DNA from: CAVXSP01 sp963724645
Lineage (GTDB): Bacteria > Acidobacteriota > Vicinamibacteria > Vicinamibacterales > SCN-69-37
NCBI GenBank assembly: GCA_963724645.1
Contig: CAVRVJ010000003.1
Span: 62,001 to 126,000, forward strand
Direction: 5' to 3'
Length of the DNA stretch: 64,000 nt
Below, one piece after another: positions 1-8,885 of the stretch; position 1 is the first letter of the stretch, and each line of letters begins with the position of its first letter. The notes under the pieces were generated by a model that saw only the letters and a program-made list of their open reading frames with translations, ran no database searches and had not been told where the DNA came from. The translations under genes and the position numbers were made by a program.

Positions 1-677
1 CCCTATTATCACGACCTCTTGAATGACGGACCGCGAACCGCGTTCGTCGAGCATCTGCTGACGGCTGTCCAGCGGTACGAGCTTCGACGGAATCGACGTC
101 GACCTGGAAGGAAGCGACATCGATCAGCACTACGAGCCGTTCGTCACGGAACTGGCCAGGGCCCTGAGAGACCGGAAGAAGCTCATCACGTCCGCGATTG
201 CGGTCTTCTATAAGGACTCGCTCAGCGACACTGCGCTCGCGCAGTACGATTTCGTCAACATCATGAGCTACGACCATACGGGTCCATGGCGGCCGGAGAA
301 GCCCGGGCCGCACGCCCCATACGAAGAGGCTCAAGCCGCGCTCGCCTACTTCGGGGTCGACCGGAAGATTCCGAAGGACAAGCTGGTGCTCGGCGTGCCG
401 TTCTACGGGTACGGCTTCGGCCCCGAATCTCACGTCGCCGGCGGTCACGATGCCGTTCGCGCAAATCGCGTCGACGTTTCCGGGATCGGAGCTGGCTGAT
501 CAGTGGGACATGGCGGGCGGGAAGACCATCTATTACAACGGCATCCCCACCATCAAGCGCAAGACCCTGCTCGCGAAGGAAAAAGCGTCGGGGATCATGA
601 TCTGGCAGATTCTCGGCGACGCGCCAGGCGACAAGTCACTCCTGGCCGCGATCAACGAAGTCGCGTACGGCAAGTAG
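1..677 (+). pseudogene. GH18 (chitinase-like) glycosidase, 5'-partial, two +1 frameshifts
   Basis: Glycoside hydrolase family 18 fragment that enters from the window edge. The first part (1-78) reads in frame 1. The family signature FDGIDVDLE, whose last Glu would be the catalytic acid, lies in frame 2 from about 77. Frame 2 continues through a YDFVNIMSYD strand and a VPFYGYGFG strand to about 422. The C-terminal part (MPFAQIAS to IMIWQILGD, ending at the TAG at 675-677) is in frame 3. Removing one C from the CCCC run at 421-424 and one base near 73-79 restores a continuous GH18 barrel. Both shifts are +1. The gene is therefore either a pseudogene or an intact gene with two consensus errors. 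It ends 12 bp from the convergent isomerase gene. An intact GH18 protein lies at the other end of the window. Substrate cannot be told from sequence. Confidence 0.8.
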
Positions 678-689
678 CGCGATCCCGCG

Positions 690-1568
690 TCAGATGTTCG
701 CGAGCACCACGTCGTAGACCTTCTGGACGTTCTCGTACGAATCGCCGGGCTGCTCGTTCTCGATGGAATACAGGCCCTTGTAGCCGAGCTCCTTCGTGAG
801 CTGAATCGCCGCCGCCAGATCGTAGGTCGGCGGGTTCAGCAACTTCATGTGGCAGTTGCCGTCGGTGTAGGGGAACATCGCCCGAATCCCGGCATGCTGA
901 TTGGCCTGGTCGCCGCCGAAGTTGCCGACGTCGGGGTTCGTGTACGCGCCGCCGGCCCGCACGACTTCCGTCAGCAGCGTGAAGTTGTCCCCTCTCGGCT
1001 CGGCGCCGACCATGATGCTCTTCGTCTTCCCGTACTCGGTCATCTGCTTCAACGTCTCGATGGCCGCCTGCTTGTTCTCCGGCGTCAGTTTCCCCTGGTT
1101 GATCATGACCCGGGGAGAGCCGAGCACGACTGCGTGATCGATCCAGGCCCTGGTCAGATCGACCGCCTGCGCCCGGAGGATTGGATCGGGCGAGGCAATG
1201 TTCATCGTCCCCAGCTCCAGGTTGATGTTGCTCACGCGCGATTTCGCCTTGGCGCATCGGGCCAGGAAATCCTTGAGATAGGGCACATCGGTCGACTCGA
1301 AGTAGTTGTGCTGGACCTCGACGTTGTGGACCTTGTAGCGGTCGGCGAACATGTCGGGGATGTCGAAAAAGTCCAGCGTGCGCTCGGGAGCCGCGGGGCG
1401 GCCCGGCAGCTTGAGGACGCGCACGAAGCTGTAGGCCATGATGGCAATGCGGTCTGCTTTCGAGACGCCGGCGGTCTGCGCCGCCCGTCCCGCCTGGGCC
1501 AACACTCGCCCGGCGGCGCCCGCCCCCACCGTCATCGCTGAACCGATCAGAAATTCACGTCGTTTCAT
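690..1568 (-). CDS. Tat-exported sugar phosphate isomerase/epimerase-like TIM barrel
   Basis: A 292-residue protein of the xylose-isomerase-like TIM barrel family (AP_endonuc_2 fold). It starts with a twin-arginine signal (RR at residues 3-4, followed by EFLIG and an Ala/Gly-rich segment), so export in folded form is expected. The four usual metal ligands can be placed at Glu190 (AEPRG), Asp213 (NPDVGN), His240 (CHMKLL) and Glu270 (YSIENE), which suggests a working metal-dependent isomerase or epimerase. It stands alone: the GH18 fragment is convergent 12 bp away and the YCII gene is divergent. The family is broad (sugars, inositols, hydroxypyruvate), so no substrate is assigned. It is one of seven such genes in the window. 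Confidence 0.85.
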   Translation of the reverse strand: MKRREFLIGSAMTVGAGAAGRVLAQAGRAAQTAGVSKADRIAIMAYSFVRVLKLPGRPAAPERTLDFFDIPDMFADRYKVHNVEVQHNYFESTDVPYLKDFLARCAKAKSRVSNINLELGTMNIASPDPILRAQAVDLTRAWIDHAVVLGSPRVMINQGKLTPENKQAAIETLKQMTEYGKTKSIMVGAEPRGDNFTLLTEVVRAGGAYTNPDVGNFGGDQANQHAGIRAMFPYTDGNCHMKLLNPPTYDLAAAIQLTKELGYKGLYSIENEQPGDSYENVQKVYDVVLANI

Positions 1569-1695
1569 GACATCTCCTCGAGTGTCACTATTGTGATCGG
1601 GCGGGGGTCCCCTGGATCAAGAATTTTTCGACCATCCCAGACCGCCTGTCGATCCGGCTCGCCCTCGTTCGACGTCTATACAGGAGGCAACGACA

Positions 1696-2115
1696 ATGCG
1701 ATTCATGGTCATGGTTCCGGCGAACAAGGAGTCCGAGGCGGGGGTCCTCCCGGACAAGGCGATCCTCACGCAGATGGGCAAATTCAACGAAGAGATGGTC
1801 AAGGCCGGCGTGATGCTGGCGGGCGAGGGGCTGCATCCGACCTCGAAGGGCGCCCGAATCAAGTTTTCCGGCGGGAAAACGACCGTCATCGACGGGCCGT
1901 TCACGGAGTCGAAGGAGCTGATCGCCGGCTTCTGGCTGATTCAAGTCAAGTCTCGCGACGAGGCGATCGCCTGGATGCGCCGCGCGCCGTTCGGCGAGGG
2001 CGTGGTGCTCGAGATCCGCCAGGTGTTCGAGACGGAGGACTTCGGCGCCGAGTTCACGCCGGAGCTCCGCGAGCAGGAAGCGCGGATGCGGGCGCAGATC
2101 GACTCCAAGAAGTAG
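1696..2115 (+). CDS. YCII-related DGPF-domain protein (first copy)
   Basis: A 139-residue YCII/DGPF-family protein. It begins MRFMVMVPANK and has the family signature IDGPFTESKELIAGFWL in the middle, followed by a VKSRDEAIAW helix. An AGGAGG Shine-Dalgarno site lies just upstream of the ATG. Family members are small ferredoxin-like-fold proteins of unclear catalytic role. They are very often encoded next to ECF42-type sigma factors, and here the sigma factor follows two genes downstream. The C-terminal tail (about residues 118-139) is charged and likely helical. The order YCII - PhnB remnant - YCII - sigma factor on one strand suggests a single regulon. The regulatory signal is unknown. Confidence 0.88.
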   Translation: MRFMVMVPANKESEAGVLPDKAILTQMGKFNEEMVKAGVMLAGEGLHPTSKGARIKFSGGKTTVIDGPFTESKELIAGFWLIQVKSRDEAIAWMRRAPFGEGVVLEIRQVFETEDFGAEFTPELREQEARMRAQIDSKK

Positions 2116-2145
2116 CCGACGGCGGCAGCGAGAAAGGAGAGCGAC

Positions 2146-2345
2146 ATGAAGTGCAATGCCCCAGGGGCTTTTTCGTGACGCTGGCGGTTGAAAGGGTCAA
2201 CGACGCCGAGCGCATCTTCACGACGTTGGCCGAAGGAGGCAAGGTGACGATGCCCTTCACGGAGACGTTCTGGGCGGCCCGCTTCGGCATGGTGACTGAC
2301 CGCTTCGGGATTCCCTGGATCGTCAACGGCGAGCAACGCGTATGA
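2146..2345 (+). pseudogene. PhnB-like VOC protein remnant (internal deletion)
   Basis: The reading frame opens with ATG at 2146 behind AAAGGAGA and gives MKCNA, a normal start for PhnB/glyoxalase-like VOC proteins. It hits a TGA within 11 codons. In another frame, from about 2163, the typical PhnB C-terminus is readable: GFFVTLAVERVNDAERIF, then EGGKVTMPFTETFWAARFG and DRFGIPWIVNGEQ, ending with TGA at 2343-2345. Full-length relatives have about 140 residues, so roughly 70-80 residues are missing from the middle, with a frame change. This is a real internal deletion, unlike the single-base shifts elsewhere in the window. Its stop codon overlaps the ATG of the next YCII gene, which shows the ancestral operon spacing. 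An alternative is expression of a short C-terminal peptide from GTG at 2175, which seems unlikely. Confidence 0.7.
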
Positions 2346-2674
2346 AGTACATCTGCCTTGTGTACATGGAGCAGAAGGATCTCAGAGCGGTGCCCGATCG
2401 CGAGTGCGCGGCCTGCGGCGCGGCGTTGCGGACCAGCGGACAGCTCGTCGCCGCGGAGGCCCTCCAGCCTGTAACGGCCGCGAAGACACTGCGAGTTCGA
2501 AACGGCAGGGCCTCCGTCACGGACGGTCCATTCACGGAGACAAAGGAACAGCTGGCCGGCTTCTACCTGATCGACGCCAGGGATTTCGACGAGGCGCTCG
2601 AGATCGCATCGACGATTCCGCCGGCACGGGCCGGCAGCATCGAGGTGAGGCCGGTCAGGGAGTTGGAAGTCTGA
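2342..2674 (+). CDS. YCII-related DGPF-domain protein (second copy)
   Basis: A 110-residue YCII-family protein beginning MKYICLVYMEQ, with the conserved block VTDGPFTETKEQLAGFYLIDARDFDEA. It is the shorter, classical form of the family. The ATG overlaps the TGA of the PhnB remnant (ATGA), so translation was probably coupled to that gene before the deletion. It has little primary sequence in common with the first copy outside the DGPF core. The ECF42-like sigma gene follows about 95 bp downstream on the same strand. Members are thought to be partners or effectors of these sigma factors, but the chemistry is not known. Confidence 0.88.
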   Translation: MKYICLVYMEQKDLRAVPDRECAACGAALRTSGQLVAAEALQPVTAAKTLRVRNGRASVTDGPFTETKEQLAGFYLIDARDFDEALEIASTIPPARAGSIEVRPVRELEV

Positions 2675-2738
2675 CGTCCGCCCGGCGCTGAAAGCTGGCG
2701 AGCGTCGTCCGGCGCTCCCGGGCCCGTCAGGAGGTGCA

Positions 2739-2752
2739 GGGGACAAGTCCCC
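2739..2752. repeat. Short perfect palindrome upstream of sigma gene
   Basis: GGGGAC (2739-2744), AA, GTCCCC (2747-2752) form a perfect inverted repeat 17 bp before the likely ATG of the sigma factor gene. It could fold as a small mRNA hairpin in the leader, act as an operator, or be the core of a decayed palindromic repeat. A similar GGGGAC core is found in the large inverted repeat at 10716-10852. Confidence 0.5.
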
Positions 2753-2769
2753 CGACTAATATCAACTCT

Positions 2770-4035
2770 ATGGACGCGCCCGAGACGCACCGGGCGATCG
2801 ACGCGGTGTGGCGCATCGAGTCCGCCCGCTTGATCGCGGCCCTCACGCGGGTCGTCCGTGATGTGGGTCTGGCCGAGGATCTGGCGCACGACGCACTCGT
2901 CGCAGCCCTCGAGCAATGGCCGGCGTCGGGGATCCCGAACAACCCGGGCGCGTGGCTCATGGCGACGGCCAAGCATCGCGCCATCGATCACTTCCGACGG
3001 AACAAGCTGCTCGAACGGAAGCACGAGGAGATCGGCCGCGATCTCGAGGCCGACCAGCGGCAGGTCGCGGCTGATCTCGAAGCGGCGCTGGACGATGACG
3101 TGGGCGACGATCTCCTTCGGCTGATGTTCATCGCCTGCCATCCCGTGCTGCCCACGGAGGCCCGTGTCGGGCTCACGCTGCGGCTGCTCGGCGGTCTGAC
3201 GACCGAAGAGATCGCGCGCGCGTTTCTCGTGTCCGAGCCGACGATCGCCCAGCGCATCGTGCGCGCCAAACGCACCCTGGCCAGGGAGCAGGTGACTTTC
3301 GAAGTTCCGCGCGGGGCCGAACTCGCCAACCGGTTGTCATCCGTGCTCGAAGTGGTCTACCTCGTCTTCAACGAAGGCTACTCGGCCACGGCCGGAGACG
3401 ACTGGCTGCGGCCGGCGCTTTGCGAGGATGCGCTTCGTCTCGGCCGCATCCTCGCGGAATTGATGCCTGATGAGGCCGAGGTGCATGGCCTGGTCGCGCT
3501 GATGGAGATTCAGGCGTCGCGATCGAGGGCGCGCGTGGGGCCGGCGGGGGAACCGATCCTGTTACCGGACCAGGATCGATCGCGGTGGGACCGCCTGCTG
3601 ATCGGTCGCGGACTCGCCGCGCTTGCGCGCGCGGAAGCGCTTGGCGGCACGCTTGGGCCGTACACGTTGCAGGCCGCCATCGCCGCCTGTCACGCGCGGG
3701 CCCGCGCGCCCGAAGAGACTGACTGGCCGCGCATCGCCACGCTCTACGCGGACCTGGCGCAGCTCATGCCGTCACCCGTCGTGGAGCTCAACCGCGCCGT
3801 GGCGGTCGCGATGGCGTCAGGCGCGGCGGCTGGCCTGGCGATCGCCGACACGCTCCAGTCGGAGCCGTCGCTGAAGACGTACCACCTGCTGCCGAGCGTC
3901 CGCGCCGACCTGCTGTTCAAGCTTGGCCGGCTGGACGAAGCACACCGCGAATTCGAGCGAGCGGCAGCGCTCACCCGGAACATGCGCCAGCGCGAGTCTC
4001 TCCTGGAGCGAGCGGCAGCCTGTCTGGAAAAATAG
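2770..4035 (+). CDS. ECF42-type RNA polymerase sigma factor with C-terminal TPR-like extension
   Basis: A protein of about 421 residues. The N-terminal third has sigma region 2 (AEDLAHDALVAALEQWP, then NNPGAWLMATAKHRAIDHFRR) and region 4 (RLLGGLTTEEIARAFLVSE followed by TIAQRIVRAKR). The C-terminal 230 residues form the long helical extension typical of ECF42 (VFNEGYSATAGDDWLRPALC, ending in tetratricopeptide-like LNRAVAVAMASG repeats). These sigma factors have no classical anti-sigma gene and travel with YCII/DGPF proteins, as here. The start is uncertain. ATG at 2770 fits the family start but has no clear ribosome site. GTG at 2734 is in frame but sits directly on the GGAG. The gene is convergent with the truncated DUF1800 gene. 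Confidence 0.88.
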   Translation: MDAPETHRAIDAVWRIESARLIAALTRVVRDVGLAEDLAHDALVAALEQWPASGIPNNPGAWLMATAKHRAIDHFRRNKLLERKHEEIGRDLEADQRQVAADLEAALDDDVGDDLLRLMFIACHPVLPTEARVGLTLRLLGGLTTEEIARAFLVSEPTIAQRIVRAKRTLAREQVTFEVPRGAELANRLSSVLEVVYLVFNEGYSATAGDDWLRPALCEDALRLGRILAELMPDEAEVHGLVALMEIQASRSRARVGPAGEPILLPDQDRSRWDRLLIGRGLAALARAEALGGTLGPYTLQAAIAACHARARAPEETDWPRIATLYADLAQLMPSPVVELNRAVAVAMASGAAAGLAIADTLQSEPSLKTYHLLPSVRADLLFKLGRLDEAHREFERAAALTRNMRQRESLLERAAACLEK

Positions 4036-4054
4036 AGCCTTGGCGGAGGCATCG

Positions 4055-4753
4055 TCACCTCACGATTTCAGCAGACCAAGCGGGCCGGACGGCTAACCCA
4101 TCAATCAGGGCACGCTTGTCCTGAGGGGCGCCACGGGTCACGGTCCGCACCTGATCGGGCGAGAGCAGATCGGTCAGCGGCGGCATCAGACGACGGATCG
4201 CCTGCTGTCGATCGTCCAGCTCCTTCTTGCGGATGTTGGCCGCCTCCTGGACCCACTCCTCCGGCAGTCCCAACAGCGCCTGCTCCGGCACGCCCGCCAT
4301 CACGAGTCGGCGGACATCGGGGCTCAAGGCCGCGAGCGCGGCCCGGCGCTCGTCCTGGGAGCCGCTCATGATTTGGCTCCTCTGCGGCGTCGTCAAGGAC
4401 GCAAGCGCCGATGCCGACGCCGGCCTTGCCACGGGATTCGCAACCGTGTACCTGGACAGGATCTCCCACGTCGGCAGCGAGAGCGTCTGAAGGGAATTCA
4501 ACCTGGGGCCCAGGAGTGGATTTTCGGGGATGCGATCGGAATGCAGCTGCAGGTCGAGCCATTTCGCGACGCCGAGCCGGCGCACGGCGGCCGCGTCTCC
4601 CGGCCGCGGGCCGAACGTCAAACGGCTCAGCACATGGGCGACCCGCTTATCGGCCGGGAGCTTCTGGTCGAATCGACCGGCGGCGCGCCCGGCAAGCGCG
4701 AACGACGCGATCGCGATCGCCGACATGCCCACGGCGCATCCAAAGCGTTTCAT
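4055..4753 (-). pseudogene. DUF1800 protein, C-terminally truncated
   Basis: Starts with a signal-like segment (MKRFGCAVGMSAIAIASFALAG) and then the N-terminal DUF1800 signature: AHVLSRLTFGPRPGD, GVAKWLDLQLHSDRIPEN. Complete DUF1800 proteins run to about 450-650 residues and are usually paired with a DUF1501 gene. This one stops after 232 residues, and no DUF1501 gene or later DUF1800 motif is found. The stop lies 20 bp from the end of the convergent sigma gene, so a deletion or rearrangement at this border probably removed the rest. The last 100 residues are Ala/Gln-rich helices without a recognised domain. A functional short variant cannot be excluded. Confidence 0.65.
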
Positions 4754-4866
4754 GGGAGTGACCTTGGTTCGCTGAGGTCTACATTACAACTGAACGCACT
4801 TTGGACCGTTCTCGCGCGCGGAAAGTTGGGCGCGCCCGGCGCGCCGGAAGGACGCGGTAAGATCCA

Positions 4867-5982
4867 GTGGTCATGACGCGGGTGTCACCGTTCATTCGCC
4901 CTCTCGTTCGCGCCATGCACCCGTACGTGCCGGGCGAGCAGCCAAAGATTCGCGGTCTGGTCAAGCTGAACACGAACGAGAACCCCTACGCGCCGTCGCC
5001 GAAGGTACTGCGCGCAGTGCGGAAGGCCGTCGACGGACGCTTGCGGCTGTACCCAATCCGACGTCGCAGCTCCTCGCGGGAACGGTTGGCCCGCCTGCAT
5101 GGGTGCGCGCCGAGCCAGATCTTCGTGGGCAATGGATCGGACGAATGTCTCGCGCTGGCCGTCCGCGCGTTCGTCGAGCCGAAGACGGGGCGTCCCAACG
5201 GACGGGTCGATGCACGGACCCTGGTGCAGTACTTCACGCCGAGTTACTCGCTCTACCCCGTGCTGGCCGAAGCGCACGGAGCCGCTGCCCAGGCCGTGCC
5301 GCTCGGGGAGGATTTCGATCTGCCGGGCGTACAGGCGCTGCGCCGTTCACGGTGGCGATTCGACGCGGCACTCACGTTCATCACCACGCCCAACGCGCCG
5401 AGCGGCCGGGGATATTCGACCCGCGCGCTCGACGCGCTCTGCCGCGCGCAGCGAGGCGTCACCGTCCTCGATGAGGCCTACGTGGACTTTGCGAACGAGC
5501 ACGCGATGACGCTCGCGCTGGCGCATCCGCACGTGCTCGTCGCCCGGACGTTCTCCAAGGCGTACTCGCTCTGTTTTCTGCGCGTGGGCTACTACGTCGG
5601 GCATCCCGCGCTGATTGCCGCTCTCGACACAATCCGGGACAGCTACAACGTGAATGGACTCGGACAGACGGCGGCACTCGCCGCGCTCCGCGACCTGCCC
5701 TACTACCGCGCGCACTTCCGGCGGATCATCCGGACGCGCGCGCGGCTTACGAAACAGCTCACGGCGCTCGGATTCGACGTGCGGCCGAGCCAGACGAACT
5801 TCATCCTCACACGGCCGCCGATTCTTCCGGCCAGGGTCTGGTTGTCGAAGTTGCGCGACCGTCGAGTCCTGGTGCGCTGGTTCGATGTGCCGGGTGTGCG
5901 TGACTACCTGCGCATCACGGTTGGCACTGATCGGGAGGCGGCGGCGCTTGTCCGCGCGGCGCGGCAGGTCCTCGAGGCCTGA
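4867..5982 (+). CDS. hisC: Histidinol-phosphate aminotransferase family protein
   Basis: A class I/II PLP-dependent aminotransferase of 371 residues, close in layout to HisC. It has the LNTNENPY motif near the start, GNGSDE (89-93), LDEAYVDF (Asp202), the PLP-binding Lys231 in ARTFSKAYSL, and RVGYYVG. The usual reaction is transfer of the amino group from glutamate to imidazole-acetol phosphate in histidine synthesis. No other his genes are nearby, so a role with another substrate (aromatic or phosphonate amino acids) is possible. GTG at 4867 is nearer to the GGAAGGA site (4846-4852); ATG at 4873 is an in-frame alternative. It is convergent with the molybdenum oxidase large subunit. Confidence 0.85.
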   Translation: MVMTRVSPFIRPLVRAMHPYVPGEQPKIRGLVKLNTNENPYAPSPKVLRAVRKAVDGRLRLYPIRRRSSSRERLARLHGCAPSQIFVGNGSDECLALAVRAFVEPKTGRPNGRVDARTLVQYFTPSYSLYPVLAEAHGAAAQAVPLGEDFDLPGVQALRRSRWRFDAALTFITTPNAPSGRGYSTRALDALCRAQRGVTVLDEAYVDFANEHAMTLALAHPHVLVARTFSKAYSLCFLRVGYYVGHPALIAALDTIRDSYNVNGLGQTAALAALRDLPYYRAHFRRIIRTRARLTKQLTALGFDVRPSQTNFILTRPPILPARVWLSKLRDRRVLVRWFDVPGVRDYLRITVGTDREAAALVRAARQVLEA

Positions 5983-5988
5983 TTCAAC

Positions 5989-8331
5989 TCACGACGACGA
6001 AGCCCTTGATGCCAGGGCCGCTTTCACGCGCTCGGGCGTGAACGGCACTTCCCGTATGCGTGCGCCCGTGGCGTCGAAGATCGCGTTGCCGACGGCGGCG
6101 GCGACGATGGTGATCGCCGTCTCACCCGCCCCCGTCGCCTCGGCGTCCGTCTTGTTGATCAGCACGCTCTCGATGACGGGCGCGTCGAACCCGAGCGTCT
6201 GGCTGTGGTAGGTTCGCCAGTCGATCGAAGTGACCTGGCGATCGTCCCAGGTGACTTCTTCACCGAGGGCCCGGCTGAGGCCCTGGAGCGCGCCGCCTTC
6301 GATTTGACTGCGCATGCCGTCCGGATTCGAGATGGGCCCGCAATCCTGCGCGACGACGAATCGCTTGACCGCAATCGCTCCGGTCGCCTGATCGACCTCG
6401 ACCTCTGCAACCATCGCGACGTAGCCGTTGTCTCCCTCATACACCACACAGCCGATTCCGCGGCCGGCGGCCACGCCGGTCCTGCGCAGGCTGGGCGCCG
6501 GCGATGGGCGCGCGCGCCAATTGGCGGCCTTCGCCGCCGCCGCGACGACGTCTTTCAGCCTCTGGTCGCCGATATGCCGCAGGCGATAGGCGACCGGATC
6601 CGCCTTCACGTGCGCGGCCACCTCATCGAAGAGGCATTCGTGGGCGAAGGTGTTCTGTAACCGCGAGGGCGAGCGGAGCGGTCCGGTGAAAAACGGCGAC
6701 AGTACGGTGTGTGTCAGGACGCGCTCGCTCGCGATCGTTCCCGCCCCTCCGGCCCGCTGGCCAACCCGCCCCACGACGTAGGACGAGGCGGCGTTGCTGC
6801 CGTTGTTGAACGTTCCGCCGGGTTCGGACGCCTGACGAGGCGCGAATGGCGCGGGCGCGAGGCCGGCGAGCATGCCGGTGACGACGTTCCCAGGCGTGTT
6901 GTCACCCGGCCGTCCTCCGAGGGACGCGAACCACGCCTCGTAATCCCACGCGATGATGGCGCCGTCGGCGCCGACTCCGACACGCTGATCGATGACGTAT
7001 GGGAAGCCGTAGTTCTCCCACGCCATTTCATCCTTACGCGAGAGCTGCACGCGCACGGGTTTTCCGACAGCTTGCGACAGCAACGCCGCATCGTACGACA
7101 CGGTATCGGCGCCGTTGAGGCCGTAACAGCCGGCGCCTCTGGTGAAGATGACGCGCACGCTGTCCGGGGGCATGCCCAGCAGCAGCGCGATGCCGTTGCG
7201 CGCCGGATACGCAGACTGCGTGGGCGACCAGATCGTCGCCTGGCTCCCCTGCACGTCGGCAACCGCACACGACGTCCCCATCGACCCGTGCATCTGATAC
7301 GGATGCCGATAGGTGGCCTTGATGATCGACACGGCCTTCGCCAGCGTCTGATCGACGTCTCGCGAGTTGACGACGAAGGCATCACGCGAGGGCTGCTTGC
7401 GCAGGTACTCGTACAGCTCGCGTTGCGGCGGCAGGCCGCTGCCGCCGGTCCACGTGGCGCTCAACTTCGCCGCGGCCTGCATCGCCTGCCAGGGCTTCTG
7501 GGCCACAACGCCGACGAAGTTCTTCTTCACGACCACTTTCACAACGCCGTCCATGCCCCGCACGGATCCCTCGTCGACACTCACGAGCGTGGCGCCGACC
7601 GCAGGCGGCCGCACAACGGCGCCGTGCAGCATCCCCGGCACACGCACGTTGTGCACGAACTCGTACTGGCCCGTGGCCATGGCCGTCATATCCAGGCGCG
7701 GCACCGGCGTGCCCAGCACTTTCCACGCGCTGGCAGGTTTCCGCCTGGCGCTGCCATCCATCGCAACATTGAACTTCCGGCCGGCCACGAGCTCGCCATA
7801 CGTGACGCGTTTGGACGGATCGGTTGTCGCGGCGATCGCGCCATCCGCGGCGACCAGCTGCGCCGCCGGCACGCCCAGACGCGCCGACGCGAGGCGCAGC
7901 AACGTCTCGCGGGCCGTGGCGCCGGCCTGCGCAAGGTTGGCCTCATTGAAGTTGGTCGGCGTTGACTGACTGCCGGAAGTCGTCCCCTGGTCCGGGCACA
8001 CCGACGTATCGCAGATGACCATCTTGACCCGGTCGATCGGCACGGAGAGCTCCTCCGCGACGAGCTGCGTCTGCGCCGTGAGCATGCCCTGGCCGAGTTC
8101 GGCCTTCCCCGTGTACGCCGTGACCATGCCATCGGCGCCGACCGCGATCCACGAATCGAGCTGCTTTGGATCGATGTGCGACGCGCGCGTCCCGAACTGC
8201 CCCTGCGCCGCTCCGACAGATTCCAGAACCCTCGCGGTGCTGAAGGTGACCACAAGCGCGCCTGACGTCTTCAAGAACGCGCGCCGGGAGAATCCGGCAC
8301 GCGTGAAAGCGGCCCTGGCTTCGCGCGTCAT
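5989..8331 (-). CDS. Isoquinoline 1-oxidoreductase-like molybdopterin large subunit (IorB/xanthine dehydrogenase family)
   Basis: A 780-residue large subunit of a periplasmic molybdenum hydroxylase. The start was set at ATG 8331, which overlaps the TGA of the small subunit gene (ATGA) and opens a Tat signal (FSRRAFLKTSGALVV). The open frame extends upstream, but that part is a shadow of the small subunit. Molybdopterin-binding blocks are visible: AELGQGMLTAQTQLVAEEL, GCYGLNGADTV and a conserved C-terminal GAGETAITIVAAAVGNAI, where Glu would be the catalytic base. IorAB-type enzymes hydroxylate N-heterocycles or oxidise aldehydes, passing electrons through [2Fe-2S] clusters to cytochromes instead of FAD. 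It is the last gene of a minus-strand run that starts at the MFS gene (12105). Confidence 0.9.
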   Translation of the reverse strand: MTREARAAFTRAGFSRRAFLKTSGALVVTFSTARVLESVGAAQGQFGTRASHIDPKQLDSWIAVGADGMVTAYTGKAELGQGMLTAQTQLVAEELSVPIDRVKMVICDTSVCPDQGTTSGSQSTPTNFNEANLAQAGATARETLLRLASARLGVPAAQLVAADGAIAATTDPSKRVTYGELVAGRKFNVAMDGSARRKPASAWKVLGTPVPRLDMTAMATGQYEFVHNVRVPGMLHGAVVRPPAVGATLVSVDEGSVRGMDGVVKVVVKKNFVGVVAQKPWQAMQAAAKLSATWTGGSGLPPQRELYEYLRKQPSRDAFVVNSRDVDQTLAKAVSIIKATYRHPYQMHGSMGTSCAVADVQGSQATIWSPTQSAYPARNGIALLLGMPPDSVRVIFTRGAGCYGLNGADTVSYDAALLSQAVGKPVRVQLSRKDEMAWENYGFPYVIDQRVGVGADGAIIAWDYEAWFASLGGRPGDNTPGNVVTGMLAGLAPAPFAPRQASEPGGTFNNGSNAASSYVVGRVGQRAGGAGTIASERVLTHTVLSPFFTGPLRSPSRLQNTFAHECLFDEVAAHVKADPVAYRLRHIGDQRLKDVVAAAAKAANWRARPSPAPSLRRTGVAAGRGIGCVVYEGDNGYVAMVAEVEVDQATGAIAVKRFVVAQDCGPISNPDGMRSQIEGGALQGLSRALGEEVTWDDRQVTSIDWRTYHSQTLGFDAPVIESVLINKTDAEATGAGETAITIVAAAVGNAIFDATGARIREVPFTPERVKAALASRASSS

Positions 8332-8816
8332 GTCGCACCTCCCGCTGCCCGCGCGCCCTGCTGTCGGGCGTACCGCGTGATCGCGCGCAGCATCCGCGTG
8401 TGGGCGAAGCAGCGGCACAGCACACCCGACATCGCCTGCCGGATTTGCGCGTCGGTCGCGCGAGGATTCTGGTCCACGAACGCCTTGGCCGTCAGCACGA
8501 CGCCGCTCAGGCAGAACCCGCATTGCGCCGCCTGCTCGTCGATGAACGCCTGCTGGAGCGGGTGTGGACGATCGGCGGTGCCGAGGCCTTCGAGCGTCGT
8601 GATCTCGGCGCCGTTGACGGTGCTTACAGGCGTCACACAAGATCGGACCGCGCGATTCTGGATGAGCACCGTACATGCCCCGCACTGGCCCAGCCCACAG
8701 CCGAACTTCGGTCCTCGAAGGGCAAGGTCGTCGCCCAGCACATACAGCAGGGGGGTCGCGGGGTCGACATCAACCGTGTGCGACTGGCCGTTGACTCGGA
8801 GAGAGATCACGCTCAT
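8328..8816 (-). CDS. Isoquinoline 1-oxidoreductase-like [2Fe-2S] small subunit (IorA)
   Basis: A 162-residue two-cluster ferredoxin subunit. The plant-type cluster cysteines are at 40, 45, 48 and 60 (FGCGLGQCGACTV ... RSC). The second, all-helical cluster has Cys99, Cys102 (QCGFC) and Cys134, Cys136 (LCRC). Length and motif order match IorA/CoxS-type small subunits. A GAGGG site stands about 8 bases before the ATG. It overlaps the large subunit by 4 bp, so the two are translationally coupled. It has no export signal of its own, so co-export with the Tat-signal-bearing partner is likely. The SDR gene ends 69 bp upstream on the same strand. Confidence 0.93.
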   Translation of the reverse strand: MSVISLRVNGQSHTVDVDPATPLLYVLGDDLALRGPKFGCGLGQCGACTVLIQNRAVRSCVTPVSTVNGAEITTLEGLGTADRPHPLQQAFIDEQAAQCGFCLSGVVLTAKAFVDQNPRATDAQIRQAMSGVLCRCFAHTRMLRAITRYARQQGARAAGGAT

Positions 8817-8885
8817 GGAAATGCCCTCGGCAGATCGGATTCAGCCTACGACCGGCATGCGGGAGTGTCAACGAAACTGATGGCG

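Noticed and set aside
6709..7965. Plus-strand open frame of 418 codons opposite the molybdenum enzyme
   Set aside because: Composition is extreme (Arg, His) and no motif is present; it mirrors the well-supported minus-strand gene.
8332..8685. N-terminal extension of the molybdenum large subunit
   Set aside because: The open frame continues upstream, but it is antisense-like shadow of the small subunit gene. The ATGA overlap at 8328-8331 and the Tat signal fix the start at 8331.
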